Source of the DNA: DASPXY01 sp038227745
Lineage (GTDB): Bacteria; Planctomycetota; Planctomycetia; Gemmatales; Gemmataceae
NCBI GenBank assembly: GCA_038227745.1
Contig: JBBRPS010000560.1
Location: 1-6,896, forward strand
DNA: 6,896 nucleotides
Reading direction: 5' to 3'
Shown here: piece by piece, positions 1-5,683 of the stretch
Layout of the letters: every line of letters begins with the position of its first letter
Numbering within the stretch: the stretch's first letter is position 1
Position numbers and translations under genes: made by a program
The notes under the pieces: model-generated
Databases searched by the model: none
The model's input: only the letters and a program-made list of their open reading frames with translations
What the model was told of the DNA's origin: nothing

Positions 1-55
1 CCCCCCACCCGCCCTCGGACTGCTGGGGGCACAAGCGGCTCGTTCTCCCGGGGCA

Positions 56-108
56 CCGGGGGCAGGCCTGCCCCCGGAGGGGAGCGCCGGGCGCTGCGCC
101 TCCGGGGG
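56..108. repeat. Overlapping GC-rich inverted repeats
   Basis: Two inverted repeats share bases and would compete. The first is a perfect 22-bp palindrome at 56-77 (arms 56-66 and 67-77, half-site ccgggggcagg). The second is a hairpin with outer stem 71-80/99-108 (cccccggagg against cctccggggg) and inner stem 83-88/90-95 (agcgcc against ggcgct). Bases 71-77 belong to both, so only one can form at a time. There is no T-run after either, so a classical intrinsic terminator is not supported. They may be the tail of an upstream transcription unit or part of an intergenic repeat block with the larger palindrome that follows. The pairing is seen directly; the function is unknown. Confidence 0.6.
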
Positions 109-221
109 CGTTATTACTCCGGCACGAAAGATCCTCACACAAGCCCGACGCGCCAGCGAGGGATCCCTCGCTGGCGCGTCGGGCTTGTGTGATCGCCTTC
201 CGCGCCGGAGTAATAGCCCCC
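106..221. repeat. Long nested palindrome
   Basis: Everything here is symmetric about position 163.5. The core, 135-192, is a perfect 58-bp palindrome with no loop (half-site begins tcacacaagcccgacgcgcc at 135). Around it lie weakly matched flanks (124-134 against 193-203), then a second perfect outer arm pair, 112-123 (tattactccggc) against 204-215 (gccggagtaata), and a G-rich/C-rich pair at 106-108/219-221. As RNA it would form one very long hairpin; as DNA it could extrude a cruciform. The layout, with outer terminal arms and an almost perfect inner repeat, resembles a small non-coding mobile repeat or an intergenic repeat family rather than a terminator. No transposase frame is present. 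The short frames crossing it look spurious. Confidence 0.8.
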
Positions 222-466
222 GGCTCGCCAGGTTTTCTACAGAGCAGGACGCACCTCGAAGCACACGGTTCCGCCCAGACAGCACGGACAGAGGACGCAC
301 CCACTCCCTTTTCATCCTGGCAGCAGCGCGGCACAGATATAGGGTGCAGCGCCGCCCGCTCCGAGGCGGCCCCTGGCTCTGGCGGCCGCGGAGGGGGACG
401 TGACACGTCGCTCTCTCATTCTCGCTTTCTCCTGCCCTGAACGCTCATCTGGGCGGACGAGCAACT
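222..466. other. Intergenic stretch, no gene recognised
   Basis: Together with the repeat block before it, this makes about 500 bases at the start of the window without a credible gene. The short plus-strand frames here (185-403 and 189-440) begin inside the palindrome, lack ribosome binding sites and give Arg/Ser/Pro-rich low-information peptides typical of GC-rich non-coding DNA. The minus-strand frame 312-893 overlaps the antitoxin/toxin genes and is a shadow. No tRNA, rRNA or direct-repeat array was seen. Confidence 0.6.
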
Positions 467-467
467 G

Positions 468-493
468 TCTGGTAGAATCGTCTGGTAAGGAGG
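468..493 (+). promoter_or_regulatory. Direct repeat overlapping promoter and RBS; candidate TA operator
   Basis: The heptamer TCTGGTA occurs twice, at 468-474 and 481-487, separated by 6 bases. The first copy overlaps the -10 element and the second runs into the strong Shine-Dalgarno AAGGAGG (487-493), which lies 7 bases before the ATG at 501. Ribbon-helix-helix antitoxins commonly repress their own operon by binding short repeated sites over the promoter, so this is a reasonable operator candidate. That role is inference; the repeat and the ribosome binding site are seen directly. Confidence 0.4.
470..478 (+). promoter_or_regulatory. Extended -10 promoter of the TA locus
   Basis: TGG followed by TAGAAT (473-478) matches the extended -10 form TGnTATAAT with one mismatch in the hexamer. 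No good -35 hexamer sits 16-18 bases upstream, which fits an extended -10 promoter. Transcription would start near 485, giving a leader of about 15 nt that contains little more than the ribosome binding site. The surrounding 14-mer at 467-480 recurs upstream of the kinase gene with 12 of 14 bases identical. The promoter call is inferred from motif and position. Confidence 0.5.
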
Positions 494-500
494 CCATACG

Positions 501-920
501 ATGCGACTGGTCAAGCGAACCTATGTCCTGCCGCCTGGCACCCTTGAGGAGTTCGAGAACGCCGTGACGGCGGGGGAGCGCAGTGCGGTCATCGCCCAGT
601 TCCTGCACGACTGGCTCCAGAAGCGCCGGCGCGAGCAGCTCCGGGAAGCCATCATCGAAGGGTGTCGCGAGATGGCCGAGGTCTACCGCGAGGTCGAGGG
701 GGAATACCACCCGTTGGAAGAGGAAGTCCAGCATGCCCTCGAAAACGACACCCCGGCGGGGCGAAATTGTGCGCGTACGCCTCGACCCCGTCGAAGGGTC
801 TGCGCAAGGAGGCACCCGCCCTGCTCTCGTCCTGTCGCCGGATGTCATCAACGAGCACTGTCCGGTCGTCCTCATCGCTTCCATCACCGGCAAAAAGACG
901 GAGCGCGTCTATCCTTTTGA
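501..920 (+). CDS. Ribbon-helix-helix antitoxin (MazE-like partner of MazF), with read-through C-terminus
   Basis: This is the antitoxin of a type II toxin-antitoxin pair; it should neutralise the MazF-type toxin encoded next and repress the operon. The start is firm: ATG with AAGGAGG 7 bases upstream. Residues 4-10 (VKRTYVL) fit the DNA-contacting strand of a ribbon-helix-helix fold, residues 14-22 helix A and 26-41 (ERSAVIAQFL...) helix B. Residues 42-83 are a charged helical segment ending in HPLEEEVQHALEND, likely the toxin-binding part. After about residue 83 the frame runs on for 56 Arg/His/Pro-rich residues that are simply the toxin gene read in another frame, giving a 188-nt overlap with the toxin. 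Either the native stop near the toxin start has been lost or this family has an unusually long overlap; the tail is unlikely to be a folded domain. The functional core is judged from family pattern, not alignment. Confidence 0.75.
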   Translation: MRLVKRTYVLPPGTLEEFENAVTAGERSAVIAQFLHDWLQKRRREQLREAIIEGCREMAEVYREVEGEYHPLEEEVQHALENDTPAGRNCARTPRPRRRVCARRHPPCSRPVAGCHQRALSGRPHRFHHRQKDGARLSF

Positions 921-1094
921 GGTGCTGATCGAGCCGCCGGCAGGGGGCTGACGCAGCGCTCGAAGGTCCTGCTCATGCACCTCCGCTCGGTCGATCGGCG
1001 GCGCCTGGTCGGTAGTTACGGGCTGGTGAGCGACGCGACCATGGGCCAAGTCGAGGAGGCGCTGAAGGTGGCGACCGGCCTGACGCCGAGTTAA
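733..1094 (+). pseudogene. mazF: MazF/PemK-type mRNA endoribonuclease toxin, frameshifted
   Basis: Toxin partner of the preceding antitoxin. MazF proteins are ribosome-independent endoribonucleases that cut mRNA at short motifs and arrest growth. The ATG at 733 has GAGGAAG at 720-726. The frame reads MPSKTTPRRGEIVRVRLDP, then GGTRPALVLSPDVIN, then ASITGKKTERVYPFEVLIEPP, the standard PemK/MazF fold order. R29 (in TRPALV) and T52 (in ASITGKK) align with the catalytic Arg and Thr of MazF. At 943-947 a run of five Gs is followed by TGA (949-951), ending the product at 72 residues. The rest of the family continues immediately in the -1 frame from 948 (LTQRSKVLLMHLRSVDRRRL... to the TAA at 1092-1094). 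One extra G would restore a 120-residue protein, a normal MazF length. The truncated form keeps the catalytic residues but loses the C-terminal strands and helix. It could be a real inactivating deletion, a sequencing or assembly indel, or less likely ribosomal frameshifting. Confidence 0.85.
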
Positions 1095-1114
1095 AGGGTC
1101 CCTGAAATCCGCCA

Positions 1115-1135
1115 CGCGGCCGGGTAACCGGCGCG
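1115..1135 (+). terminator. Small hairpin after the TA locus, possible terminator
   Basis: Stem 1119-1123/1128-1132 (gccgg and ccggc) closes a GTAA tetraloop and is extended by 1115-1117/1133-1135 across a bulged G at 1118. It starts 21 bases after the toxin stop. There is no T-run, so it is at best a factor-assisted or weak terminator. Pairing is seen; function is a guess. Confidence 0.25.
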
Positions 1136-1319
1136 ACGGCCCTCGACCTCACCACCTGCGGCCCAACACCTTCATTCCCAGGCCGCTGCCGAGGGCAGGA
1201 TGATCCTCCCGTGGCCAACCCTTCCTCGCCCGGACGGCTTTCCCCTCCCCGTCCGCACGCTTTCCCGCTACCCTGACAACACAGCCCGGTTCGCCCCATC
1301 CCCCGAGGAGACCCGAAGC

Positions 1320-4300
1320 GTGACCCGCTCCACCGCCGCCGGCCTCGCACTCGCCGCACTCGCCCTCTGCCTCACCCCCCTGCACGGCCAGCAGAAGCTC
1401 GACCTCAGTCAGCAGCAGTCGCCGCCCAAACCTCAGCCGGAATGGGTCAAATTCATCGACCAGGGCCAGAACGACCCGCGCCTCAAGGGCTACTTCACCC
1501 CCGAGGGCATCAAGGTCGAGATCGTCGCCGAGGAGCCGGCCGTCATCAACCCCGTCGGCATGACCTTCGGCCCCGACGGCACCCTCTACGTCCTCGAATG
1601 GGTTCCCGCCGAGGGCGCCAATTTCCCCGAGTCCTTCGTGGTCTTCACCTACAAGGACGGCACGAAGCGCCGCGTCGCCATCATGCGCAAGCCGGTCAAG
1701 GACCGCGTCCTGGCGCTCACCCTCAACAAGGACAAGGGCGTCTACGACCGGGCCAGGAAAGTGCTCGAAGATGAGCTGCCGTCCAGCATCCTCATCCACG
1801 ACGGCTGGATGTACCTCACCGGCCAGGGGACGGTCCGCCGTTACCCCCTCGCCGAGATCGAGCAGGGCAAGCAGCCCAAACCGCAGGTCGTTGCCCAGGG
1901 TTTCTGCGGTTTCCACCACCACCAGGTCTCCGGCCTGACGATCGGCAACGACGGCTGGCTGTACGTCACCTCGGGCGACGACGACAACTTCGTCGAGGGC
2001 TCCGACGGCAGCCGCGCCACCGTGCTGCGCACCGGCGCCGTCTTCCGCATGCGGCCCGACGGCTCAAAGGTCCACACCTACGCACTGGGCTTCCGCAACC
2101 CCTACCGCGACGTGGCGTTCGACACGGCTTACAACGTGTTCCACGTCGATAACGACAACGAGGACGGCTCGAAGTTCACCGGCTGCCGGCTAATGCACGT
2201 CGCCGAGGGCAGTGACTTCGGCTGGCGCCTCAGGGTCGGGGCGCGCTGCTGCGTGCCGGACAATCTGCGCGGGGCGGCCTTCGGCGAGCTGCCCGGCAAG
2301 GTCACGCCGATGCTCAAGACCGGCCGCGGCGCGCCCGCCGGCCTGCTGATCTGCAACGACACCTACTTCCCCGAACACTACCGCGGCCTGCTCTTCTACC
2401 CCGACGTCTTCCGCAAGCTGATCCGCGCCTACAAGGTCGTCCCCCACGGGGCCACGTTCGAGGTGAAGGAAGAGTTCGCGTTCATGAAGTCGGACGACCC
2501 GCTGTTCCGGCCGTGCCAGATGGTCCTCGGCCCGGACGGGGCCATGTACATCTGCGACTGGCGCACCGACTCGGGGGGCGCCGGCCGACTGTGGGGCGAC
2601 GGCAAGCACGGCCGCATCTACCGCCTCACCTGGGCCGGCACGAAGGCCGAACCCGCCATCGCCCCGCGCGGCCTCGACAGCTGGGCCAGGTTCGCGAAGG
2701 CGGCCGACGCCGACCTCCTCAAGGCGCTCTCCGCGAAGGACTTCAGCGACCGCGAAAGGGCACGGCACGAACTGGTGCGGCGCGGCGACAAGAACCGGGC
2801 CGAGTTGCTCAAGCTGCTCAAGAGCGACGCCACGGTCGAGGCCCGCATCGCCGCCCTGGGCGCGCTGCAATCCTTCTGGAACGGCGACGTCTCCGCCGCC
2901 TTCGTCGAACTGCTGCGCGAGCCCAACGCCGACCTGCGCCGCCTGGCCGCGGACGGCCTGGGCCTGAATGCGAACGCCGGCGACAAGGACATTCACGAGG
3001 CCTTGATCCAGCGCCTCAACGACACCGACCACGCCGTGCGCCGCGCCGTCTTCCTGGCCATCGGCAGGGTGGCCGCCCCGGGGGGCGAGGACACCCTGGT
3101 GAACGCCCTGGAGTTCGACGACGGCAAGGACGAGTACCTGCGCGACGGCCTGGTGCGGGCCATCGAGGCGTTCGGCAAGCGCGGCATGGACAGGCTGCTG
3201 GCCCTGTCCGACTCCGGCGCACGGAAGGACACGGAGAAGGTCGTGGCGGTGTTTCAATCCCTGCGCACCCGCGCCGGCTACGAGGCACTGCCGGCGCTGC
3301 TGAAGAAGTACCACCTCAGCAACGGTCAGAGGGCCAGCCTGGTGCGCTCCTACAGCAATTATCAGCTCGACCCGCCCGTATCGCTCGACCCGGTGGCGGA
3401 CTACCTCGCCGGCGTGCTCAAGGCGAAGGCGAAGGAGGACCCGGTCGAGATCAAGCTCGCCGCCCTGGAAGTGCTGTCTGGGGGCGGGGCGCTGACCGGC
3501 GAGAAGGCGCAGGACCTGCTGCTGGCGATGCTGACGGAGTCGGACCCCGGCGTGCGTCTGTCCGTCATCAAGGCGCTCGCCGACACGCGCGTGGCGAAGG
3601 CGGCGCCGCGCCTGGCCGAGATGCTCAAGGATGCGAAGCGGCCCGCGGAGGAGCGCGCGGCCCTGGTCGCGGCCCTGGCGGTGGTGCCGGATAAATCCGC
3701 CGTGCCGACGCTGAAAAGCATCGCGGCCGACAAGGATCAGGACTCGGCGCTGCGCGGCCAGGCCCTGCGCTCGCTGAGCGCGGCGGACGCGGCGGCGGCC
3801 CAGCAGACGGCGGCGTCCCTGCTGGACGAGCCGAACGAAACGCTCCAGAAGCAGGCCGTGGCCGTGCTGGCGACGAGCCCGGAGGGCGCGAAGCTGGCCG
3901 GTCGGCGCTTCCTCGACAAGAAGCTGTCGCGCGACTTCCTGCCGCAGGTCGCGGAGGCCCTGCGCACCCACGCCCAGCGCAGTCCCGAACTGGAGCGCAT
4001 GCTGACCGACGTGATGAAGGGCGGACTGCTGGTGTCGCTGCAGCCCGCCGAGGTGGCGCGGGTGCGCCAGCTGGTCGCCTCGCTGGGCAATGCGAAGCGC
4101 GGTCGCGAGTTGTACCTGAACAACAAGGCGCTGGCGTGCATCAGCTGTCACCGCCTGGAGGGCGTCGGCGGCCAGGTCGGGCCGGACCTGACGCGCGTCT
4201 GGGACACGCAGTCCGTCGAGAAACTGCTCGAGGCGCTCATCGACCCGAGCAAGGAGATCAAGGAGGGTTACCAGACCTATGTGGCCACGACGACGAAGGG

Positions 4301-4985
4301 CTTGATCTTCAGCGGGTTGAAGATCTCGCAGAACGCCAACGAGGTGGTGCTGCGCGACGCCACCGGCAAGGACGTGCGCCTCGCCGCGAAGGACGTGGAG
4401 CAGTTGACGGCGTCGAAGAAGTCGCTGATGCCCGACGACGTGGTCAAGCACCTGACGTTCAACCAGTTCCTCGACCTGGTGGCGTTCCTGCGCGACCGCG
4501 GGGCGCAGGAGGGGCTGCGCGGGCTGGCGCGCGACTTCTGGGTGGTCGGCCCGTTCGGCGCCGACCTCAAGGCGTCGTTCCCGCCGGAGAACAGCCCGTC
4601 GCCGGGGGCCACCTACGACGGCGGCAAGCTGAAATGGCAGCCGCGCCAGGTCGATCCGAAAGGCTACCTCGACCTGCGGGCGGTGTTCGGCCGCGACGAC
4701 ATCTCGGCGTACGCGCTGACCTACGTCTACTCGCCGCGCGAGCAGAAGGTGCGGATGCTGTGCGGCTCGGACGACATGCTGCGCGTGTGGATCAACGGCA
4801 AGCTGGTTCACGAGTACGCCAGCTCGCGCCGGGCGCGGCCGGACGAGGACAGCGTGGAGGTCAGCTTGCGGACCGGCTGGAACGCCGTGCTGGCGCGCGT
4901 GGTCAACGTCAACGCCGACCACGGGCTGTACCTGCGGTTCGTCGGCGAGGGGGTGCGCGTACTGCTGCAGCCGGAGAAAGAGTGA
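1320..4985 (+). CDS. Secreted PVC-type heme-binding CxxCH protein (beta-propeller, HEAT repeats, cytochrome c, C-terminal beta domain)
   Basis: Probable exported redox protein of 1221 residues. An ATG at 1200 gives 40 extra residues, but GTG at 1320 is preferred: GAGGAG lies at 1305-1310, and the protein then begins MTRSTAAGLALAALALCL, a clean Sec signal peptide with likely cleavage near residue 23 (LHG-QQ). Domains: residues ~58-440, a glucose/sorbosone dehydrogenase-like propeller of the planctomycete/verrucomicrobial 'membrane-bound dehydrogenase' type, with NPVGMTFGPDG, an HHH run at 199-201 and repeated GPDG/NDGW blade motifs; ~450-920, HEAT repeats (for example VEARIAALGAL, HAVRRAVFLAIG, GVRLSVIKALAD); ~925-1060, cytochrome c with heme site C940-I-S-C-H944 and probable axial M1037 in SLMPDD; ~1070-1215, a beta-rich domain with FWVVGPFG, GSDDMLRVWINGK and GWNAVL, resembling carbohydrate-binding modules fused to planctomycete enzymes. 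The propeller plus heme suggests oxidation of a sugar-like substrate in the periplasm with electrons passed to heme. Substrate is unknown and catalysis is inferred. There is no co-operonic partner in the window. Confidence 0.9.
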   Translation: MTRSTAAGLALAALALCLTPLHGQQKLDLSQQQSPPKPQPEWVKFIDQGQNDPRLKGYFTPEGIKVEIVAEEPAVINPVGMTFGPDGTLYVLEWVPAEGANFPESFVVFTYKDGTKRRVAIMRKPVKDRVLALTLNKDKGVYDRARKVLEDELPSSILIHDGWMYLTGQGTVRRYPLAEIEQGKQPKPQVVAQGFCGFHHHQVSGLTIGNDGWLYVTSGDDDNFVEGSDGSRATVLRTGAVFRMRPDGSKVHTYALGFRNPYRDVAFDTAYNVFHVDNDNEDGSKFTGCRLMHVAEGSDFGWRLRVGARCCVPDNLRGAAFGELPGKVTPMLKTGRGAPAGLLICNDTYFPEHYRGLLFYPDVFRKLIRAYKVVPHGATFEVKEEFAFMKSDDPLFRPCQMVLGPDGAMYICDWRTDSGGAGRLWGDGKHGRIYRLTWAGTKAEPAIAPRGLDSWARFAKAADADLLKALSAKDFSDRERARHELVRRGDKNRAELLKLLKSDATVEARIAALGALQSFWNGDVSAAFVELLREPNADLRRLAADGLGLNANAGDKDIHEALIQRLNDTDHAVRRAVFLAIGRVAAPGGEDTLVNALEFDDGKDEYLRDGLVRAIEAFGKRGMDRLLALSDSGARKDTEKVVAVFQSLRTRAGYEALPALLKKYHLSNGQRASLVRSYSNYQLDPPVSLDPVADYLAGVLKAKAKEDPVEIKLAALEVLSGGGALTGEKAQDLLLAMLTESDPGVRLSVIKALADTRVAKAAPRLAEMLKDAKRPAEERAALVAALAVVPDKSAVPTLKSIAADKDQDSALRGQALRSLSAADAAAAQQTAASLLDEPNETLQKQAVAVLATSPEGAKLAGRRFLDKKLSRDFLPQVAEALRTHAQRSPELERMLTDVMKGGLLVSLQPAEVARVRQLVASLGNAKRGRELYLNNKALACISCHRLEGVGGQVGPDLTRVWDTQSVEKLLEALIDPSKEIKEGYQTYVATTTKGLIFSGLKISQNANEVVLRDATGKDVRLAAKDVEQLTASKKSLMPDDVVKHLTFNQFLDLVAFLRDRGAQEGLRGLARDFWVVGPFGADLKASFPPENSPSPGATYDGGKLKWQPRQVDPKGYLDLRAVFGRDDISAYALTYVYSPREQKVRMLCGSDDMLRVWINGKLVHEYASSRRARPDEDSVEVSLRTGWNAVLARVVNVNADHGLYLRFVGEGVRVLLQPEKE

Positions 4986-5093
4986 GGTCGGTGGTCCGCC
5001 GGCTGCCGTGGACCGCTGGAGCTTCGAGGGACTGCGATGGGGAAGACGCTCTCCTCCATGCCAGATGGCCGTTTCCGATGTTCGCTCCCAGTG

Positions 5094-5152
5094 CTGTAGG
5101 GTGGGCACTGCCCACCGACTCGCGAAAGCGGTGGGCAGTGCCCACCCTACAG
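5094..5152. repeat. Intergenic hairpin repeat (GTGGGCACTGCCCAC type)
   Basis: A 24-bp perfect stem (5094-5117 against 5129-5152, arms ctgtagggtgggcactgccc and onward) surrounds an 11-nt loop at 5118-5128 (actcgcgaaag). Each arm is itself nearly self-complementary (gtgggcactgcccac), so a cross-shaped fold is also possible. It sits about 110 bases after the large CDS and about 100 before the next gene. From memory, repeats of this look recur in planctomycete and some cyanobacterial genomes. A frame crossing it translates to WALPTDSRKRWAVPT-like text often seen in spurious annotations. No T-run follows, so mobile or REP-like DNA is a better description than terminator, although it could also halt transcription. 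Confidence 0.8.
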
Positions 5153-5255
5153 GGCCACGCCTGGTTGCTGACTTCTGAAATGGTCATCTCGCTGTTGAGG
5201 CCGTCGGCTGGAAAGAGCACAACAAGCTTTTCATCCGCGGGAAGGAGTATTCCCT

Positions 5256-5501
5256 GTGAAAGCGATTGACCTGTCCATCAGTTCACCGAGCCTCACGGAC
5301 CTGCTCAAGCTCGCGAGCGAGGAGAACGTGATCCTGCGAACCCCGGAGGGACGAGAGTTCGTCCTGGCGGAGGTTGACGACTTCGCGCAGGAGGTCGCCC
5401 TGGTGCGCCAGAACGAGGCGCTGATGCGACTGCTCGAGGAGCGGTCGCGGGACAGTTCCCGGCACAGCCTGGACGACGTGCGCAAGGAACTGCAAGATTG
5501 A
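5256..5501 (+). CDS. Small Phd/YefM-like antitoxin-type protein, no adjacent toxin
   Basis: An 81-residue acidic protein. GTG start with GAAGGAG at 5241-5247, 8 bases upstream. Residues ~8-45 (SISSPSLTDLLKLASEE, then NVILRTPEGREFVLAEVDDF) follow the helix, two-strand and helix-capping pattern of the Phd/YefM N-terminal dimerisation/DNA-binding fold, where the strand pair usually reads 'vvItrhGkpvavlv'. The second half (EVALVRQNEALMRLLEERS, then HSLDDVRKEL) looks like the helical toxin-binding tail; a final 'SLDDVRKEL' segment is common in this family. No toxin gene follows: the 182 bases to the kinase hold a hairpin and a promoter-like site but no coding frame. It may be an orphan antitoxin, or a stand-alone regulator or stability protein. 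Real-gene confidence is good; family assignment is moderate and based on pattern only. Confidence 0.75.
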   Translation: MKAIDLSISSPSLTDLLKLASEENVILRTPEGREFVLAEVDDFAQEVALVRQNEALMRLLEERSRDSSRHSLDDVRKELQD

Positions 5502-5512
5502 CATCGCGGGCG

Positions 5513-5585
5513 GCGAGGGCCGGCCGGGGGGAGTGGCGCCGCAGCGCGAAACGGCAAATCCTCTCCCCTCCCGGCCGGCCCTCGC
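5513..5585 (+). terminator. GC-rich stem-loop after the small antitoxin gene, possible terminator
   Basis: A perfect 16-bp stem (5513-5528 against 5570-5585, gcgagggccggccggg) extends by a G-T and two G-C pairs to 5531/5567, around a loop of about 35 nt. The left arm begins 12 bases after the stop codon at 5499-5501, the expected place for a terminator. No T-run follows, so Rho-independent termination in the strict sense is not shown. It may instead be a degenerate intergenic repeat; the GGCCGGCC palindrome in each arm allows arm-on-arm folding. Confidence 0.45.
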
Positions 5586-5612
5586 TTCCCGACGCGCGGG
5601 TGCAGAAAGTGG

Positions 5613-5642
5613 ATGACTCTCGTGCCTGCCGTCTGGTATCAT
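5613..5642 (+). promoter_or_regulatory. Promoter-like site upstream of the kinase
   Basis: TGG followed by TATCAT (5637-5642) is an extended -10 element with one mismatch in the hexamer. ATGACT at 5613-5618, 18 bases upstream, matches the -35 consensus at four of six positions. A start near 5649 would leave a leader of about 35 nt before the kinase ATG. The 14-mer at 5631-5644 is shared with the toxin-antitoxin promoter (12 of 14 identical). Inferred from motif and position. Confidence 0.5.
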
Positions 5643-5683
5643 CGGAGGGGCCTCTAACCTTGTAAGCATCAGGCTCGACCGCC

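Noticed and set aside
185..440. Two short plus-strand frames over the palindrome and upstream of the antitoxin
   Set aside because: They start within the inverted repeat, have no ribosome binding site and give Arg/Ser-rich noise.
942..951. Programmed -1 ribosomal frameshifting in the toxin
   Set aside because: The AGGGGGC heptamer is not a good X-XXY-YYZ slippery site, and I see no convincing stimulatory structure or upstream Shine-Dalgarno; a 1-nt deletion or indel error is simpler.
1200..1319. Upstream ATG extension of the heme-binding protein by 40 residues
   Set aside because: The extension is Pro/Arg-rich with no ribosome binding site and would bury the signal peptide; GTG 1320 has GAGGAG and begins exactly at a signal sequence.
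1336..1400. Lipoprotein signal in the heme-binding protein (ALALC near residue 17)
   Set aside because: The residue before Cys is Leu, not Gly/Ala/Ser, and the hydrophobic segment continues past it to a better type I cleavage site.
2190..5108. 972-codon open frame on the minus strand opposite the heme-binding protein
   Set aside because: The plus strand has a clear signal peptide, domains and a CISCH motif; the minus-strand peptide is low-complexity Gln/Arg/Val/Leu/Ala-rich, as expected from high-GC third positions read in reverse.
4136..5269. 377-codon plus-strand frame crossing the end of the large gene and the hairpin repeat
   Set aside because: Most of it is the large gene read out of frame (Arg/Gly/Ala-rich); the rest is the intergenic repeat, which yields the familiar spurious WALPT text.
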